Source: Bacteroidaceae bacterium (GTDB lineage: Bacteria > Bacteroidota > Bacteroidia > Bacteroidales > Bacteroidaceae). Taken from it: a stretch of 29,895 nt of DNA. Both the position numbers and the translations under genes were made by a program. Location of the stretch: the NCBI GenBank assembly GCA_900770665.1, contig CAAGKZ010000088.1:1-29895 (forward strand). The letters run 5' to 3'. A model generated the notes under the pieces. It was not told the DNA's origin, ran no database searches, and saw nothing but the letters and a program-made list of their open reading frames with translations. Positions 15,671 through 22,887 of this stretch are shown one piece after another. The first letter of the stretch is position 1, and each line of letters starts with the position of its first letter.

Positions 15671-16600
15671 TTATCCCTTTTTTACATACTCTGCAGCCCA
15701 CTCCTTGTCGACATAGTTCTCTATGAGCGTGCAGGCATGCGCGCTGAAGTCGAGGCCATGAGAGATGATACCATCCCACTCGGCAGCTGTGAGTTGCGAA
15801 AGCATTTCTCGTGTCACACCGCCCTTCACAAGGCCATAAAGCACACCGGCATTGAAATTGTCGCCAGCACCGACGGTACTCACCACATTCACCTTCTTTA
15901 CAGGATAGACAGCATTCACGCCACGTGTAAAGAAGCGGACATCACCTCCGCCATTGGTGAAGATGAAGTTGGGACAATAGAACTTTATCTTCTGGTTGTA
16001 TATCTTGTCGGCATCGTCCATTTCGTAAAGATATCGGAAATCATCGGCCGAACCACGCACAATATCGGCAAGCTCCAGGTTCTCAATGAGAGCCTCGGCA
16101 AGCTTGATGCGCTCGGTAACGTGGTTCTTTCTGAAGTTTATATCATAGAAAAGTACAGCACCCTGCTCATGTGCATACTCCAGGAATGCCTTTGTCTTGG
16201 CACGCAGAACGGGGTTCAACACAAAATATGAGCCATACACAACAATATCACCCTCCTTTATCACAGGAAACTCAACCTCAAGACGGTTGTTAGGGTAATC
16301 CTTGTAGAAAAGATACTCCGCATCGTTGTTCTCATTGAGGAAAGCCAGTGCAAGCGGTGACTTGCCACCCGAAAAGCTGCACACGGCCGACGAACCGACA
16401 TTGTTGTCGCGCAGATGCTCCAGTATTATATTGCCTATGCGGTCATCGCCCACTTCGCTGATGAACTCGGCCGGCACGCCACAACGTCCCAATGATATTA
16501 CACAGTTATACACCGACCCGCCGGGCACAGCCTTCACCGGTGCATTGTTCTTGAACAATATATCAAATACAGTCTCTCCTATTCCAAAAACTTTAGCCAT
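15671..16600 (-). CDS. PfkB-family carbohydrate kinase
   Basis: An ATP-dependent sugar kinase of the ribokinase/PfkB family, most like fructokinases, phosphorylating a free sugar in the cytoplasm. The 309 residues include the N-terminal GIGETVFDIL and PGGSVYNCVISLGRCG (26-41, sugar-site lid and glycines), DINFRKN (153-159), and the anion-hole and catalytic stretch STVGAGDNFNAG (241-252) with Asp247 as the base. The exact sugar cannot be told. It starts 4 bases after the LOG-family gene and ends 38 bases before the metal adaptor gene, so it may belong to an exporter-LOG-kinase operon, with the metal genes perhaps under separate control. Confidence 0.92.
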   Translation of the reverse strand: MAKVFGIGETVFDILFKNNAPVKAVPGGSVYNCVISLGRCGVPAEFISEVGDDRIGNIILEHLRDNNVGSSAVCSFSGGKSPLALAFLNENNDAEYLFYKDYPNNRLEVEFPVIKEGDIVVYGSYFVLNPVLRAKTKAFLEYAHEQGAVLFYDINFRKNHVTERIKLAEALIENLELADIVRGSADDFRYLYEMDDADKIYNQKIKFYCPNFIFTNGGGDVRFFTRGVNAVYPVKKVNVVSTVGAGDNFNAGVLYGLVKGGVTREMLSQLTAAEWDGIISHGLDFSAHACTLIENYVDKEWAAEYVKKG

Positions 16601-16604
16601 TTTC

Positions 16605-17144
16605 TTAGTTGTTTCTTATTAAATTCTCAAGTTCGGCAACATTGTTTGCCACAATCAAATATTTTTCCATCTCTCCGCGCACAAAACCGGCCTGCGACAT
16701 CTCCTCGACCGTAGCCAGCAACGGATTCCAAAAACCGTTCACGTTATAAAGCACCACGCGTTTTGTGTGGTAACCGATGGTAGCGGCCGCCAGCACGTGG
16801 AAAATCTCGTCGAGCGTACCGATGCCGCCGGGCAATGCCACCAGAATATCGCTACGCTCAAGCATTATCTCCTTACGCTCGCTCAAATTACGGCAACCCA
16901 CCTGTTCGTCAAGCAGGCAACTCACGCGGTCACGCTCCACAAGAATATCGGGCACAACACCCACAATGCGTGCACCGGCGGCCTTTGCGGTCTTTGCCGT
17001 GACCTCCATGAGCCCGAAACGCGCTCCGCCATACACCATTGTAGCCCCTATGCGGCCAAGCATGGCACCGACCTCGGCGGCAGCCTCAAAATAGCCGGGA
17101 GCAATATTCTCCGACGCGGCACAAAAAACAGCAACACTCCTCAT
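16605..17144 (-). CDS. LOG-family (TIGR00730-type) nucleotide phosphoribohydrolase
   Basis: A Rossmann-fold protein of the LONELY GUY family, once called lysine decarboxylase-like. Characterised members release the base from nucleoside 5'-monophosphates, including cytokinin ribotides in plants, while the substrate in gut-type bacteria is mostly unknown. The defining motif PGGIGTLDE (105-113) is complete, with Glu113 as the catalytic acid, and the ERKEIML stretch (89-95) provides the Arg/Lys that accompanies it. At 179 residues it is a short, single-domain type-I-like member. It lies 4 bases after the ABC exporter and 4 bases before the sugar kinase, so the three are co-transcribed. Confidence 0.92.
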   Translation of the reverse strand: MRSVAVFCAASENIAPGYFEAAAEVGAMLGRIGATMVYGGARFGLMEVTAKTAKAAGARIVGVVPDILVERDRVSCLLDEQVGCRNLSERKEIMLERSDILVALPGGIGTLDEIFHVLAAATIGYHTKRVVLYNVNGFWNPLLATVEEMSQAGFVRGEMEKYLIVANNVAELENLIRNN

Positions 17145-17148
17145 AGCC

Positions 17149-18978
17149 TTACAGTGATTGCATATCGTTAAGGCGCTTGTAAACGCCGTTCAGTTTTATC
17201 AGTTCGTCGTGCTTTCCACGCTCCACAATCTCACCGTCACGCAATACGCAAATCTCGTCGGCATTCTTGATGGTCGACAGACGGTGCGCGATGGCAATGG
17301 TTGTACGTGTCTTCATCAGACGCTCAAGCGCCTCCTGCACAAGACGCTCGCTCTCGGTATCGAGCGCCGATGTAGCCTCATCAAGAATCAATATCGGTGG
17401 ATTCTTGAGAATGGCACGTGCAATACTTATTCGCTGGCGCTGGCCACCCGACAACAGACAACCCCTGTCACCGACCGTCGTGTCGTAGCCCTTCTCGGTC
17501 TCCATAATGAAATCGTGGGCATTGGCAATCTTTGCAGCCTCAATCACCTGCTCCATGGTAGCATTCTCAACACCAAAGGTTATGTTGTTGAAGAAAGTAT
17601 CGTTGAAGAGAATTGCCTCCTGGTTCACGTTTCCGATGAGAGCACGCAGGGACTTCACCTTCATATCCTTCACGTTCACGCCGTCAATGGTAACCTCGCC
17701 CTGTTCCACATCGTAGTAACGCGGCACAAGGTCAACCATTGTAGATTTTCCGCTGCCCGACTGGCCCACAAGCGCCACGGTCTTGCCCTTTCCAATCTTG
17801 AGGTTTATATTCTTTAGCACATTGCGCTCGCCGTCATACGAGAAAGTCAAATTCTTGAACTCGATACCCTCTTTCATGTCGGGTATCTCAACACCCTTCT
17901 CGCCATCGGTAATGGGGTTTTCGGCCTTGAGAATTGCATCCACACGTTCCATTGACGCAAGACCGCGAGGAATACAATATGATGCCTTTGAAAGTTCCTT
18001 CAAAGGATTTATCACACTGTAGAGCATTGTCAGGTAGTAGATGAACGCCGGTGCCGAAATGGGCGAATTCTCACTCAAGATAAGAGTTCCGCCGAACCAC
18101 AGCACAATGACTATTATACATGTTCCCAGAAATTCGCTCACCGGGTGCGCCGATGCCTGTCGCATTGTAACGCGCATCACTGCATCACGCAACTCATTGC
18201 TGCACTTCCTGAAACGGTCCGACATCTTCTTCTCGGCAACGAAAGCCTTTACAATGCGCAATCCGCCGATTGTCTCCTCCATCTGCGATGTCGTCTCGCC
18301 ATACTTCTGCTGAGCCACAAGCGAGCCCGCCTTCAGTTTACGGCCTATCGCGCCCATAATCCAACCGAGCACAGGCATCACGCAAATTGTGAAAAGAGTG
18401 AGTTCCCAGCTCACATAAAGCAATGTGGCGAAATAAATTATGATAAAAATAGGGTTCTTTATGAGCATGTCGAGCGAAGTCACGATAGAGTTCTCCACCT
18501 CGCCAACATCACCTGTCATACGTGCAATAATATCACCCTTTCTCTCCTTTGAGAAGAAGCCTAGAGGCAATGAGACCACCTTGTCATACATCTGTGTACG
18601 CAAATCGCGGACAATACCTGTGCGCAACGGGATTATGGCAGCCGACGAAGCAAAATAGCTTGCAGTCTTCAGCAATGTCATCAGTATCAGGAACAGGCCG
18701 AGCAGCATCAGCATTGACGAATCGTCATGCTGGTTCATGAAATGCTGCAGATTGTTCATGAGCACCTCTTTGGCATTGTCCGAATTCATTGAACTCCACG
18801 CGATGAACTCCACATCCACCGGCTCTGTAACCTTGAACAGAATCTGCAATATCGGTATCAGCACCATGAATGAAAAAACATTCAGCACCGCAGACAAGAG
18901 GGTAAAAAATATCGACAATATCAGATACTTCTTGTAGGGCGGAACAAATCTTCTCAGGACTTGAAAAAATTCTTTCAT
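17149..18978 (-). CDS. MsbA-like ABC exporter (fused membrane and ATPase domains)
   Basis: A half-size ABC exporter that should work as a homodimer, with lipid A precursor flipping (MsbA role) or drug/lipid export as the usual jobs. The ATG at 18978 gives 609 residues. The ATG at 19023 would add 15 residues and overlap the promoter box. Six membrane helices occupy about 15-330. The ATPase domain has Walker A GQSGSGKST (405-413), signature LSGGQ (509-513), Walker B with DEATS (533-537) and the switch histidine His565 in IAHRLS. It is the first gene of a minus-strand run with the LOG and PfkB genes. The substrate cannot be assigned from sequence. Confidence 0.92.
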   Translation of the reverse strand: MKEFFQVLRRFVPPYKKYLILSIFFTLLSAVLNVFSFMVLIPILQILFKVTEPVDVEFIAWSSMNSDNAKEVLMNNLQHFMNQHDDSSMLMLLGLFLILMTLLKTASYFASSAAIIPLRTGIVRDLRTQMYDKVVSLPLGFFSKERKGDIIARMTGDVGEVENSIVTSLDMLIKNPIFIIIYFATLLYVSWELTLFTICVMPVLGWIMGAIGRKLKAGSLVAQQKYGETTSQMEETIGGLRIVKAFVAEKKMSDRFRKCSNELRDAVMRVTMRQASAHPVSEFLGTCIIVIVLWFGGTLILSENSPISAPAFIYYLTMLYSVINPLKELSKASYCIPRGLASMERVDAILKAENPITDGEKGVEIPDMKEGIEFKNLTFSYDGERNVLKNINLKIGKGKTVALVGQSGSGKSTMVDLVPRYYDVEQGEVTIDGVNVKDMKVKSLRALIGNVNQEAILFNDTFFNNITFGVENATMEQVIEAAKIANAHDFIMETEKGYDTTVGDRGCLLSGGQRQRISIARAILKNPPILILDEATSALDTESERLVQEALERLMKTRTTIAIAHRLSTIKNADEICVLRDGEIVERGKHDELIKLNGVYKRLNDMQSL

Positions 18979-19020
18979 ATATAAAACCGTTTTGTTTGCT
19001 TGAAAAAATAAAAAACCTGA

Positions 19021-19028
19021 CAAAGGTA
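19021..19028 (-). promoter_or_regulatory. Candidate -7 box for the ABC exporter operon
   Basis: TACCTTTG on the minus strand fits TAnnTTTG and would give a leader of about 35 bases before the ATG at 18978. I find no TTG at the expected distance upstream (19047-19050 is A+T-rich only), so this rests on one box. Confidence 0.35.
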
Positions 19029-19170
19029 ATGTTTTTTATTATTATATATACTATCTAAAACAAGATTTAATATAATAACCATACGCCACAATACAATAAA
19101 ACAGAGTGTTTTCATTGCCATTATTGCAAAAAGAACTACTTTTACAATCTCAAAGCCAAACGAGACAGAA

Positions 19171-19557
19171 ATGGGAAGAAAGAAATTTACGCAAAAAGAG
19201 TACAATGTAATACGCAAGTTGCTTGGCAGCAAGATGAAAGGAAACCGCGCACAGCAGAAGATGGTGCGCCACACCCTGCGCACAGTGTTCGAGTTCAATA
19301 TCTCAGACTTCAACATACAGGGACAGGCCTTTGGCCCTGCCGACCTTGACGAGTGCCTGCGCCGCGGACGTATACACGTGCTCGACGATGCCACAATAGA
19401 GGCCATGAAGCTGCGCCACGCCGAAAAGAGGCTGCACGATGAGGCTGTGCAACAAGCCGAGGCCATTGCCGACGGCGAAGCTGTCGACTGGCAGAAAGTC
19501 CTTGAGGAGTGGAACGAATACTACAAGAACAACCCGGAACAACAAGGGGAAAGGTGA
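19171..19557 (+). CDS. Small basic/helical protein of unknown function
   Basis: A 128-residue protein I do not recognise. The first 45 residues are rich in Lys and Arg (GRKKFTQKEYNVIRKLLGSK) and could bind nucleic acid. The rest is mostly charged helix with no signal peptide, membrane helix or cysteine. Codon use resembles the nearby core genes and the frame is well filled, so it is very likely real. It is divergent from the ABC exporter. The stop codon TGA (19555-19557) is itself the first triplet of a 12-unit heptamer array, and the last codons (Gly-Glu-Arg) already come from the same GGGGAAAGG string, so the C-terminus may have been trimmed or extended by growth of that array. Confidence 0.7.
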   Translation: MGRKKFTQKEYNVIRKLLGSKMKGNRAQQKMVRHTLRTVFEFNISDFNIQGQAFGPADLDECLRRGRIHVLDDATIEAMKLRHAEKRLHDEAVQQAEAIADGEAVDWQKVLEEWNEYYKNNPEQQGER

Positions 19558-19638
19558 AAACGGAAAACGGAAAACTGAAAACGGAAAACGGAAAACGGAA
19601 AACGGAAAGGTGAAAACGGAAAGCGGAAAGCGGTAAAC
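19555..19638 (+). repeat. Heptamer tandem array, 12 units, starting at a stop codon
   Basis: Twelve back-to-back 7-bp units with consensus GGAAAAC (variants TGAAAAC, GGAAAGC, GGAAAGG, GGTAAAC), with no break in period over 84 bases. The first unit supplies the TGA stop of the upstream gene. A nine-unit array of the same motif on the opposite strand (19908-19970) follows the convergent gene. Confidence 0.85.
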
Positions 19639-19729
19639 TTGTGCAAACGAGTGAGTGGGAGCTTGCTCACACATGCAACGAGTGCAGCCGAGGTTCAAGC
19701 ACACGAAGTGTGATTAAAGGTTAAAACGG
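19632..19729 (+). repeat. 3'-end repeat element (copy B)
   Basis: After the heptamer array come GTGCAAACGAGTGAG, a short GAGCTTGCTC palindrome (19659-19668), then GAGGTTCAAGC, the hairpin CACAC/GTGTG (19700-19712) with a three-base loop, and ATTAAAGGTTAAAACGG. The same parts in the same order follow the lipoprotein stop at 10195 on the minus strand. The two copies are diverged outside the core, so this is a family resemblance rather than a recent duplication. Confidence 0.5.
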
Positions 19730-19770
19730 AAAACGGAAAGCTGCTTTCGCGTTTTACAGCGGCAACGCGA

Positions 19771-19819
19771 CCTAAAAGCACTCCTCTGGGGAGCTAAACC
19801 TCCCGCCGTCGCAAGCATA
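19771..19819 (+). repeat. Dispersed hairpin repeat A, copy 2
   Basis: About 80 percent identical to 171-122 read on the other strand. The core stem is GGGAG (19789-19793) with CTCCC (19800-19804). The copy at 137-152 has A-T where this one has G-C at the innermost of these pairs, a change on both sides of the stem. Copy strand follows the gene upstream of it. Confidence 0.6.
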
Positions 19820-19829
19820 CGAATCATAA

Positions 19830-19870
19830 AAAAGCAAAAAGCAGAAAAATTCTTTCCGCTTTTTGCTTTT
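19830..19870. terminator. Possible two-way terminator hairpin
   Basis: AAAAGCAAAAAGC (19830-19842) and GCTTTTTGCTTTT (19858-19870) form an exact 13-bp inverted repeat, with AGAA/TTCT able to add pairs inside. The arms end in A and T runs, so the hairpin could stop transcription from both convergent genes. The stem is poor in G+C, which weakens the case. Confidence 0.45.
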
Positions 19871-19907
19871 CAGTTTTGAGATTTTACCTCAAACCTTATA
19901 ATTTTCA

Positions 19908-19970
19908 GTTTTCACCTTTCCGCTTTCCGTTTTCACCTTTCCGTTTTCACCTTTCACCTTTCCGTTCTCC
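19908..19970 (-). repeat. Inverted heptamer array, 9 units, starting at a stop codon
   Basis: Nine 7-bp units on the minus strand, variants of GGAAAGG, TGAAAAC, TGAAAGG, GGAAAGC and GAGAAC, in an unbroken period over 63 bases. Position 19970, where the array begins, is also the last base of the TAG stop codon of the SpoU methyltransferase gene. The motif therefore points the same way relative to this gene as the 19555 array does relative to its own. Confidence 0.8.
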
Positions 19971-20506
19971 TAAACCAGTCCTAGTTTTTTGGCAAACTCC
20001 CAAATGACCATTCCCGCAGTGACAGAGACATTGAGCGAGTGTTTTGTACCGAACTGCGGAATTTCTATTGCACCGTCCGAGGCATCGACAACCGCCTGTT
20101 GCACGCCCTTCACCTCGTTGCCAAGCACAACGGCATAGCGTTCGCCCGGAGCTGTCACAAAATCCTGCAACGCGATACTGCCCTCGCACTGTTCTATTGA
20201 ATAGACCCTGTAACCACGCTCACGCAATGCGGCAACAGCATCCATTGTCGATTCAAAATATTGCCATTCAACGACATCCTCGGCACCAAGAGCCGTCTTG
20301 TGAATCTCGGCACTGGGCGGAGTCGCAGTTATGCCACACAGCATTATGCACTCTACACGGAAAGCATCGCTTGTGCGGAATACCGAACCTACATTATGCA
20401 GGCTGCGCACATTGTCCAGCACCACCACTAACGGCAACTTTTCGGCCACCGAGAACGCATCGCGGTCAATGCGCCCCATCTCTGTTACAAGTTTCTTCCT
20501 GTTCAT
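19970..20506 (-). CDS. SpoU/TrmH-family RNA 2'-O-methyltransferase
   Basis: Methylates a ribose 2'-OH in tRNA or rRNA using S-adenosylmethionine, through the SPOUT trefoil-knot fold. The ATG at 20506 overlaps the preceding stop codon (ATGA) and gives 178 residues. The upstream ATG at 20521 is less likely. Family motifs are present: motif 1 NVGSVFRTSDAF (38-49) with Asn38 and Arg44, motif 2 LGNEVKG (128-134), and motif 3 IPQFG followed by SLNVSVTAG (149-165). There is no extra N-terminal domain of the RlmB type, so the RNA target is unclear. It is the last gene of the thioesterase/CoA-transferase run. Confidence 0.93.
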   Translation of the reverse strand: MNRKKLVTEMGRIDRDAFSVAEKLPLVVVLDNVRSLHNVGSVFRTSDAFRVECIMLCGITATPPSAEIHKTALGAEDVVEWQYFESTMDAVAALRERGYRVYSIEQCEGSIALQDFVTAPGERYAVVLGNEVKGVQQAVVDASDGAIEIPQFGTKHSLNVSVTAGMVIWEFAKKLGLV

Positions 20507-21990
20507 AGATATTTGCCCCAATCTATTTTTCTCATATCACCCTCACGTTCATAAGCTGTATTCAGCGCAAGTGCTGCCGCAACATTGTGCGACACGTGAC
20601 CGTTCTTTGCAATCTTCAGATAATCCCAAAGCAGTTCGCGGTAATCGGGGTGAGCACAGTTCTCAATCAACAGACGGGCACGCTCGTCGGGTCCCTTGCC
20701 ACGCAGATCGGCCACGCCCCACTCCGTTGCCACTATACGGACATCATGCTCGGTGTGGTCGGCATGTGTAACCATTGGAACAATGGAGCTTATGGCGCCG
20801 CCCTTTTGTGTCGACGGAGTCATGAATATCGAAATATATGCATTGCGTGCAAAATCGCCCGAACCGCCGATACCGTTCATCAGGCGCGTGCCGCCAATGT
20901 GTGACGAATTGACGCAACCATAGAGGTCAACGGCAATGGCTGTGTTCATTGCAATGAGTCCAAGACGACGGATGACCTCGGGGTGGTTCGATATCTCCGA
21001 CGGACGCAGGATGAGCCTGTCGCGGAAGAAGTCGAGATTGTCATATACATGCTGCAGGCACTCCTGGCTCAAGGAGAGTGAACAGGTGCTGCCGGCTTTC
21101 ACACGACCGCGCTCCATCAGTTCTATTACAGAATCCTGCAACACCTCGGAGTAGAGGTCGAGCGGCGGCAGTTCGGTACAGTTGTCGAGCGCCTTGAGCA
21201 CAGCATTGGCAACATTGCCGATACCGCTCTGGATGGGCAGGCCGGTTGCGGGAATTATTCCACGTTTCAAGTCTCCAAGAATGAAGTTGGCTACATTCTC
21301 GCCAATCTTGCGGGTCACAGGGTCAAGTTCCTTGAACACGACCTGTTCGTTGGGCAAGTAGACATCGACAACACCCACAACCTTCTTGGGGTCGACCTGC
21401 ACGTATGGTTTTCCTATCCTGTCCGCAGCATTGTAAATCGGAATCTCTGTGCGGTGAGGAGGGTCTTTAGGCTCATAGACATCGTGCAACCCCATCGTAT
21501 GATGATATGTGTTGCGCTCGATGATAATCCTGTCGGCAAGGTTGGCAACAGTCTGTCCAATGCCGCCGGCTGTTGTCAAATAGACCTTTCCATCGGGGGT
21601 TATGTCTATTGCCTCAAGGATTGCCACGTCAACCTTTCCCAGATATCCGTAGCGCAAATCCTGCGCCATGAGCGAGAGGTGAAGGTCGGCATATATAATC
21701 TCCTTGTTGTTTATGGCATCGCGTACGGTTGAGTTCGAAATAAACGGTGCCCTGAAGTTCAGAGCCTTTGCACGTGTAAGCACACCGTCGATTGAATCAC
21801 CGGTAGATGCACCTGTAAAGAGATTGATTTTGAACGGTTTTCCCGCCGCATGAGCCTCTTCGGCACGTTTTGCAACCTCGGGAAGCACAGTCTTTGGGGT
21901 TCCTGAAAGCGTAAAGCCGCTGATACCCACACCATCGCCATTGTTAATGTAACAAGCAGCCTCTGCAGCTGTCAAAATTGGATAACTCAT
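20503..21990 (-). CDS. Acetyl-CoA hydrolase/CoA-transferase family protein
   Basis: A class-I CoA-transferase of the acetyl-CoA hydrolase family. Relatives such as AarC are succinyl-CoA:acetate CoA-transferases, and in succinate- and acetate-forming Bacteroidales this is the likely reaction, with hydrolase or other acyl donors possible. The start at 21990 (MSYPIL) gives 495 residues. The earlier ATG would add 12 residues with no family look. Glu282 in LYSEVLQD is the expected glutamyl-CoA residue, and the CoA-site glycines lie in QSGIGNVANAV (254-264) and GGSGDFARN. The SpoU gene overlaps its stop codon, and a small anchored protein lies 32 bases upstream. Confidence 0.92.
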   Translation of the reverse strand: MSYPILTAAEAACYINNGDGVGISGFTLSGTPKTVLPEVAKRAEEAHAAGKPFKINLFTGASTGDSIDGVLTRAKALNFRAPFISNSTVRDAINNKEIIYADLHLSLMAQDLRYGYLGKVDVAILEAIDITPDGKVYLTTAGGIGQTVANLADRIIIERNTYHHTMGLHDVYEPKDPPHRTEIPIYNAADRIGKPYVQVDPKKVVGVVDVYLPNEQVVFKELDPVTRKIGENVANFILGDLKRGIIPATGLPIQSGIGNVANAVLKALDNCTELPPLDLYSEVLQDSVIELMERGRVKAGSTCSLSLSQECLQHVYDNLDFFRDRLILRPSEISNHPEVIRRLGLIAMNTAIAVDLYGCVNSSHIGGTRLMNGIGGSGDFARNAYISIFMTPSTQKGGAISSIVPMVTHADHTEHDVRIVATEWGVADLRGKGPDERARLLIENCAHPDYRELLWDYLKIAKNGHVSHNVAAALALNTAYEREGDMRKIDWGKYL

Positions 21991-22022
21991 AGCAATCTTG
22001 TATTTGTAGTTTGTCTCTTCAA

Positions 22023-22376
22023 TCAATATTTCCGGTTGAAAATCTCGGAATAGAGGAATGCGCGTTTCGCCTCGGACTTGTTGCCTATTTTTACCAGGCG
22101 TTCTCTTTTTCCCTGTTTCTCTTCCTGGACTGCCGGTGCAACAACCCGCAGCGACGGCTCATTAACCCTTGTACGGGACTTGGCAGGCGCAACATGACGC
22201 TCTACCACAGGATGTTGCTGAACAACTGTGGCTTCGGGGAGTTCGGGTTCAAGAACCTCAATAGTGGGAAAACTCTCACCAAACGACCTGCCGTCCACCT
22301 TACCACCAAGATTCTTCACTACATAGGTAACTGCATATATGGCACCAAGCACCAACAAAGAAACCAATGATCCCAT
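22023..22376 (-). CDS. Small membrane-anchored protein of unknown function
   Basis: I do not recognise a family. From the ATG at 22376 it has 117 residues. A TTG two codons earlier is a weaker start. Residues about 3-22 form one hydrophobic helix (GSLVSLLVLGAIYAVTYVVK). The rest is soluble, disordered-looking in the middle (Pro, Glu and Val-rich, about 40-85) and basic at the end (KQGKRERLVKIGNKSEAKR). It starts 2 bases after the thioesterase stop codon and is followed by the CoA-transferase, so all three should be co-transcribed. Its role is unknown. Confidence 0.65.
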   Translation of the reverse strand: MGSLVSLLVLGAIYAVTYVVKNLGGKVDGRSFGESFPTIEVLEPELPEATVVQQHPVVERHVAPAKSRTRVNEPSLRVVAPAVQEEKQGKRERLVKIGNKSEAKRAFLYSEIFNRKY

Positions 22377-22378
22377 TT

Positions 22379-22795
22379 TCAACCGTTGTTTTTATCCATA
22401 TACTCCTTGAACATCTCATCGAACACCTCACCTCGTGTCAGGCGGCCGTTCTTTAGGCAAACGATGTCCACCTCACCCTTCAACGACAGGGAACCGTCGG
22501 AGAGGTTGTATATATCCTGCAGGAAAACAAGTTTCGCACCCTTGCGTTTCATGTTTATGCACACCACAAAACTGTCGCCGCCGCGCAAAGGACGTTTGTA
22601 CTCAAGAGTAATCTTTGAAACCATGAGGTCGATACCCTGAAGATGCAACTGCGAGAAGCTGCCGCCAATCTGCTCAAGAAATTCGTGACGTGCATGCTCC
22701 AGATAGTGCTGATAGTTCGCGTTGTTCACTACCCCCTGAATGTCGCACTCATAGTCGCGCACCTTCATTTCCAATTTGTAGATGTAGTTTTCCAT
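22379..22795 (-). CDS. 4HBT/YbgC-type acyl-CoA thioesterase
   Basis: A hot-dog-fold thioesterase that should hydrolyse an acyl-CoA. The 138 residues are typical of the 4-hydroxybenzoyl-CoA thioesterase/YbgC class. The N-terminal motif DIQGVVNNANYQHYLEHAR (18-36) carries the family aspartate, Asp18, with Gly21-Val-Val, and Asn in place of the Tyr-His seen in YbgC. The central helix and the following strands match the family. It is the first gene of the minus-strand run and sits beside a CoA-transferase, which suggests a shared place in acyl-CoA handling, but the substrate is not known. It is divergent from mfd. Confidence 0.9.
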   Translation of the reverse strand: MENYIYKLEMKVRDYECDIQGVVNNANYQHYLEHARHEFLEQIGGSFSQLHLQGIDLMVSKITLEYKRPLRGGDSFVVCINMKRKGAKLVFLQDIYNLSDGSLSLKGEVDIVCLKNGRLTRGEVFDEMFKEYMDKNNG

Positions 22796-22887
22796 GATTC
22801 ATACAAATATCTACTGCGAATATACAACAATAAAATAATTAATGCAGTTTTTATAAGAAATTTGTAGATTTTATTTCTAAATTTGCA

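Larger units (their letters stand above)
19558..19969. other. Non-coding convergent gap made of repeats
   Basis: No gene is visible between the two convergent stop codons. The order is: forward heptamer array (19555-19638), 3'-end element copy B (19632-19729), one or two more GGAAAAC units (19726-19740), hairpin repeat A copy 2 (19771-19819), an A/T-rich hairpin (19830-19870), then the inverted heptamer array (19908-19970). Confidence 0.75.

Noticed and set aside
19303..19704. A minus-strand frame with a repeated Phe-Pro-Phe-Ser-Val-Phe-Arg peptide
   Set aside because: The peptide is just the heptamer array translated on the wrong strand, and the rest is antisense to the 19171-19557 gene.
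22878..22885. TAAATTTG, an exact match to the -7 box, next to the mfd start
   Set aside because: It ends only two bases before the ATG at 22888, so transcription would begin at or after the start codon. It is a real promoter only if mfd is leaderless or starts at the next Met (22900).
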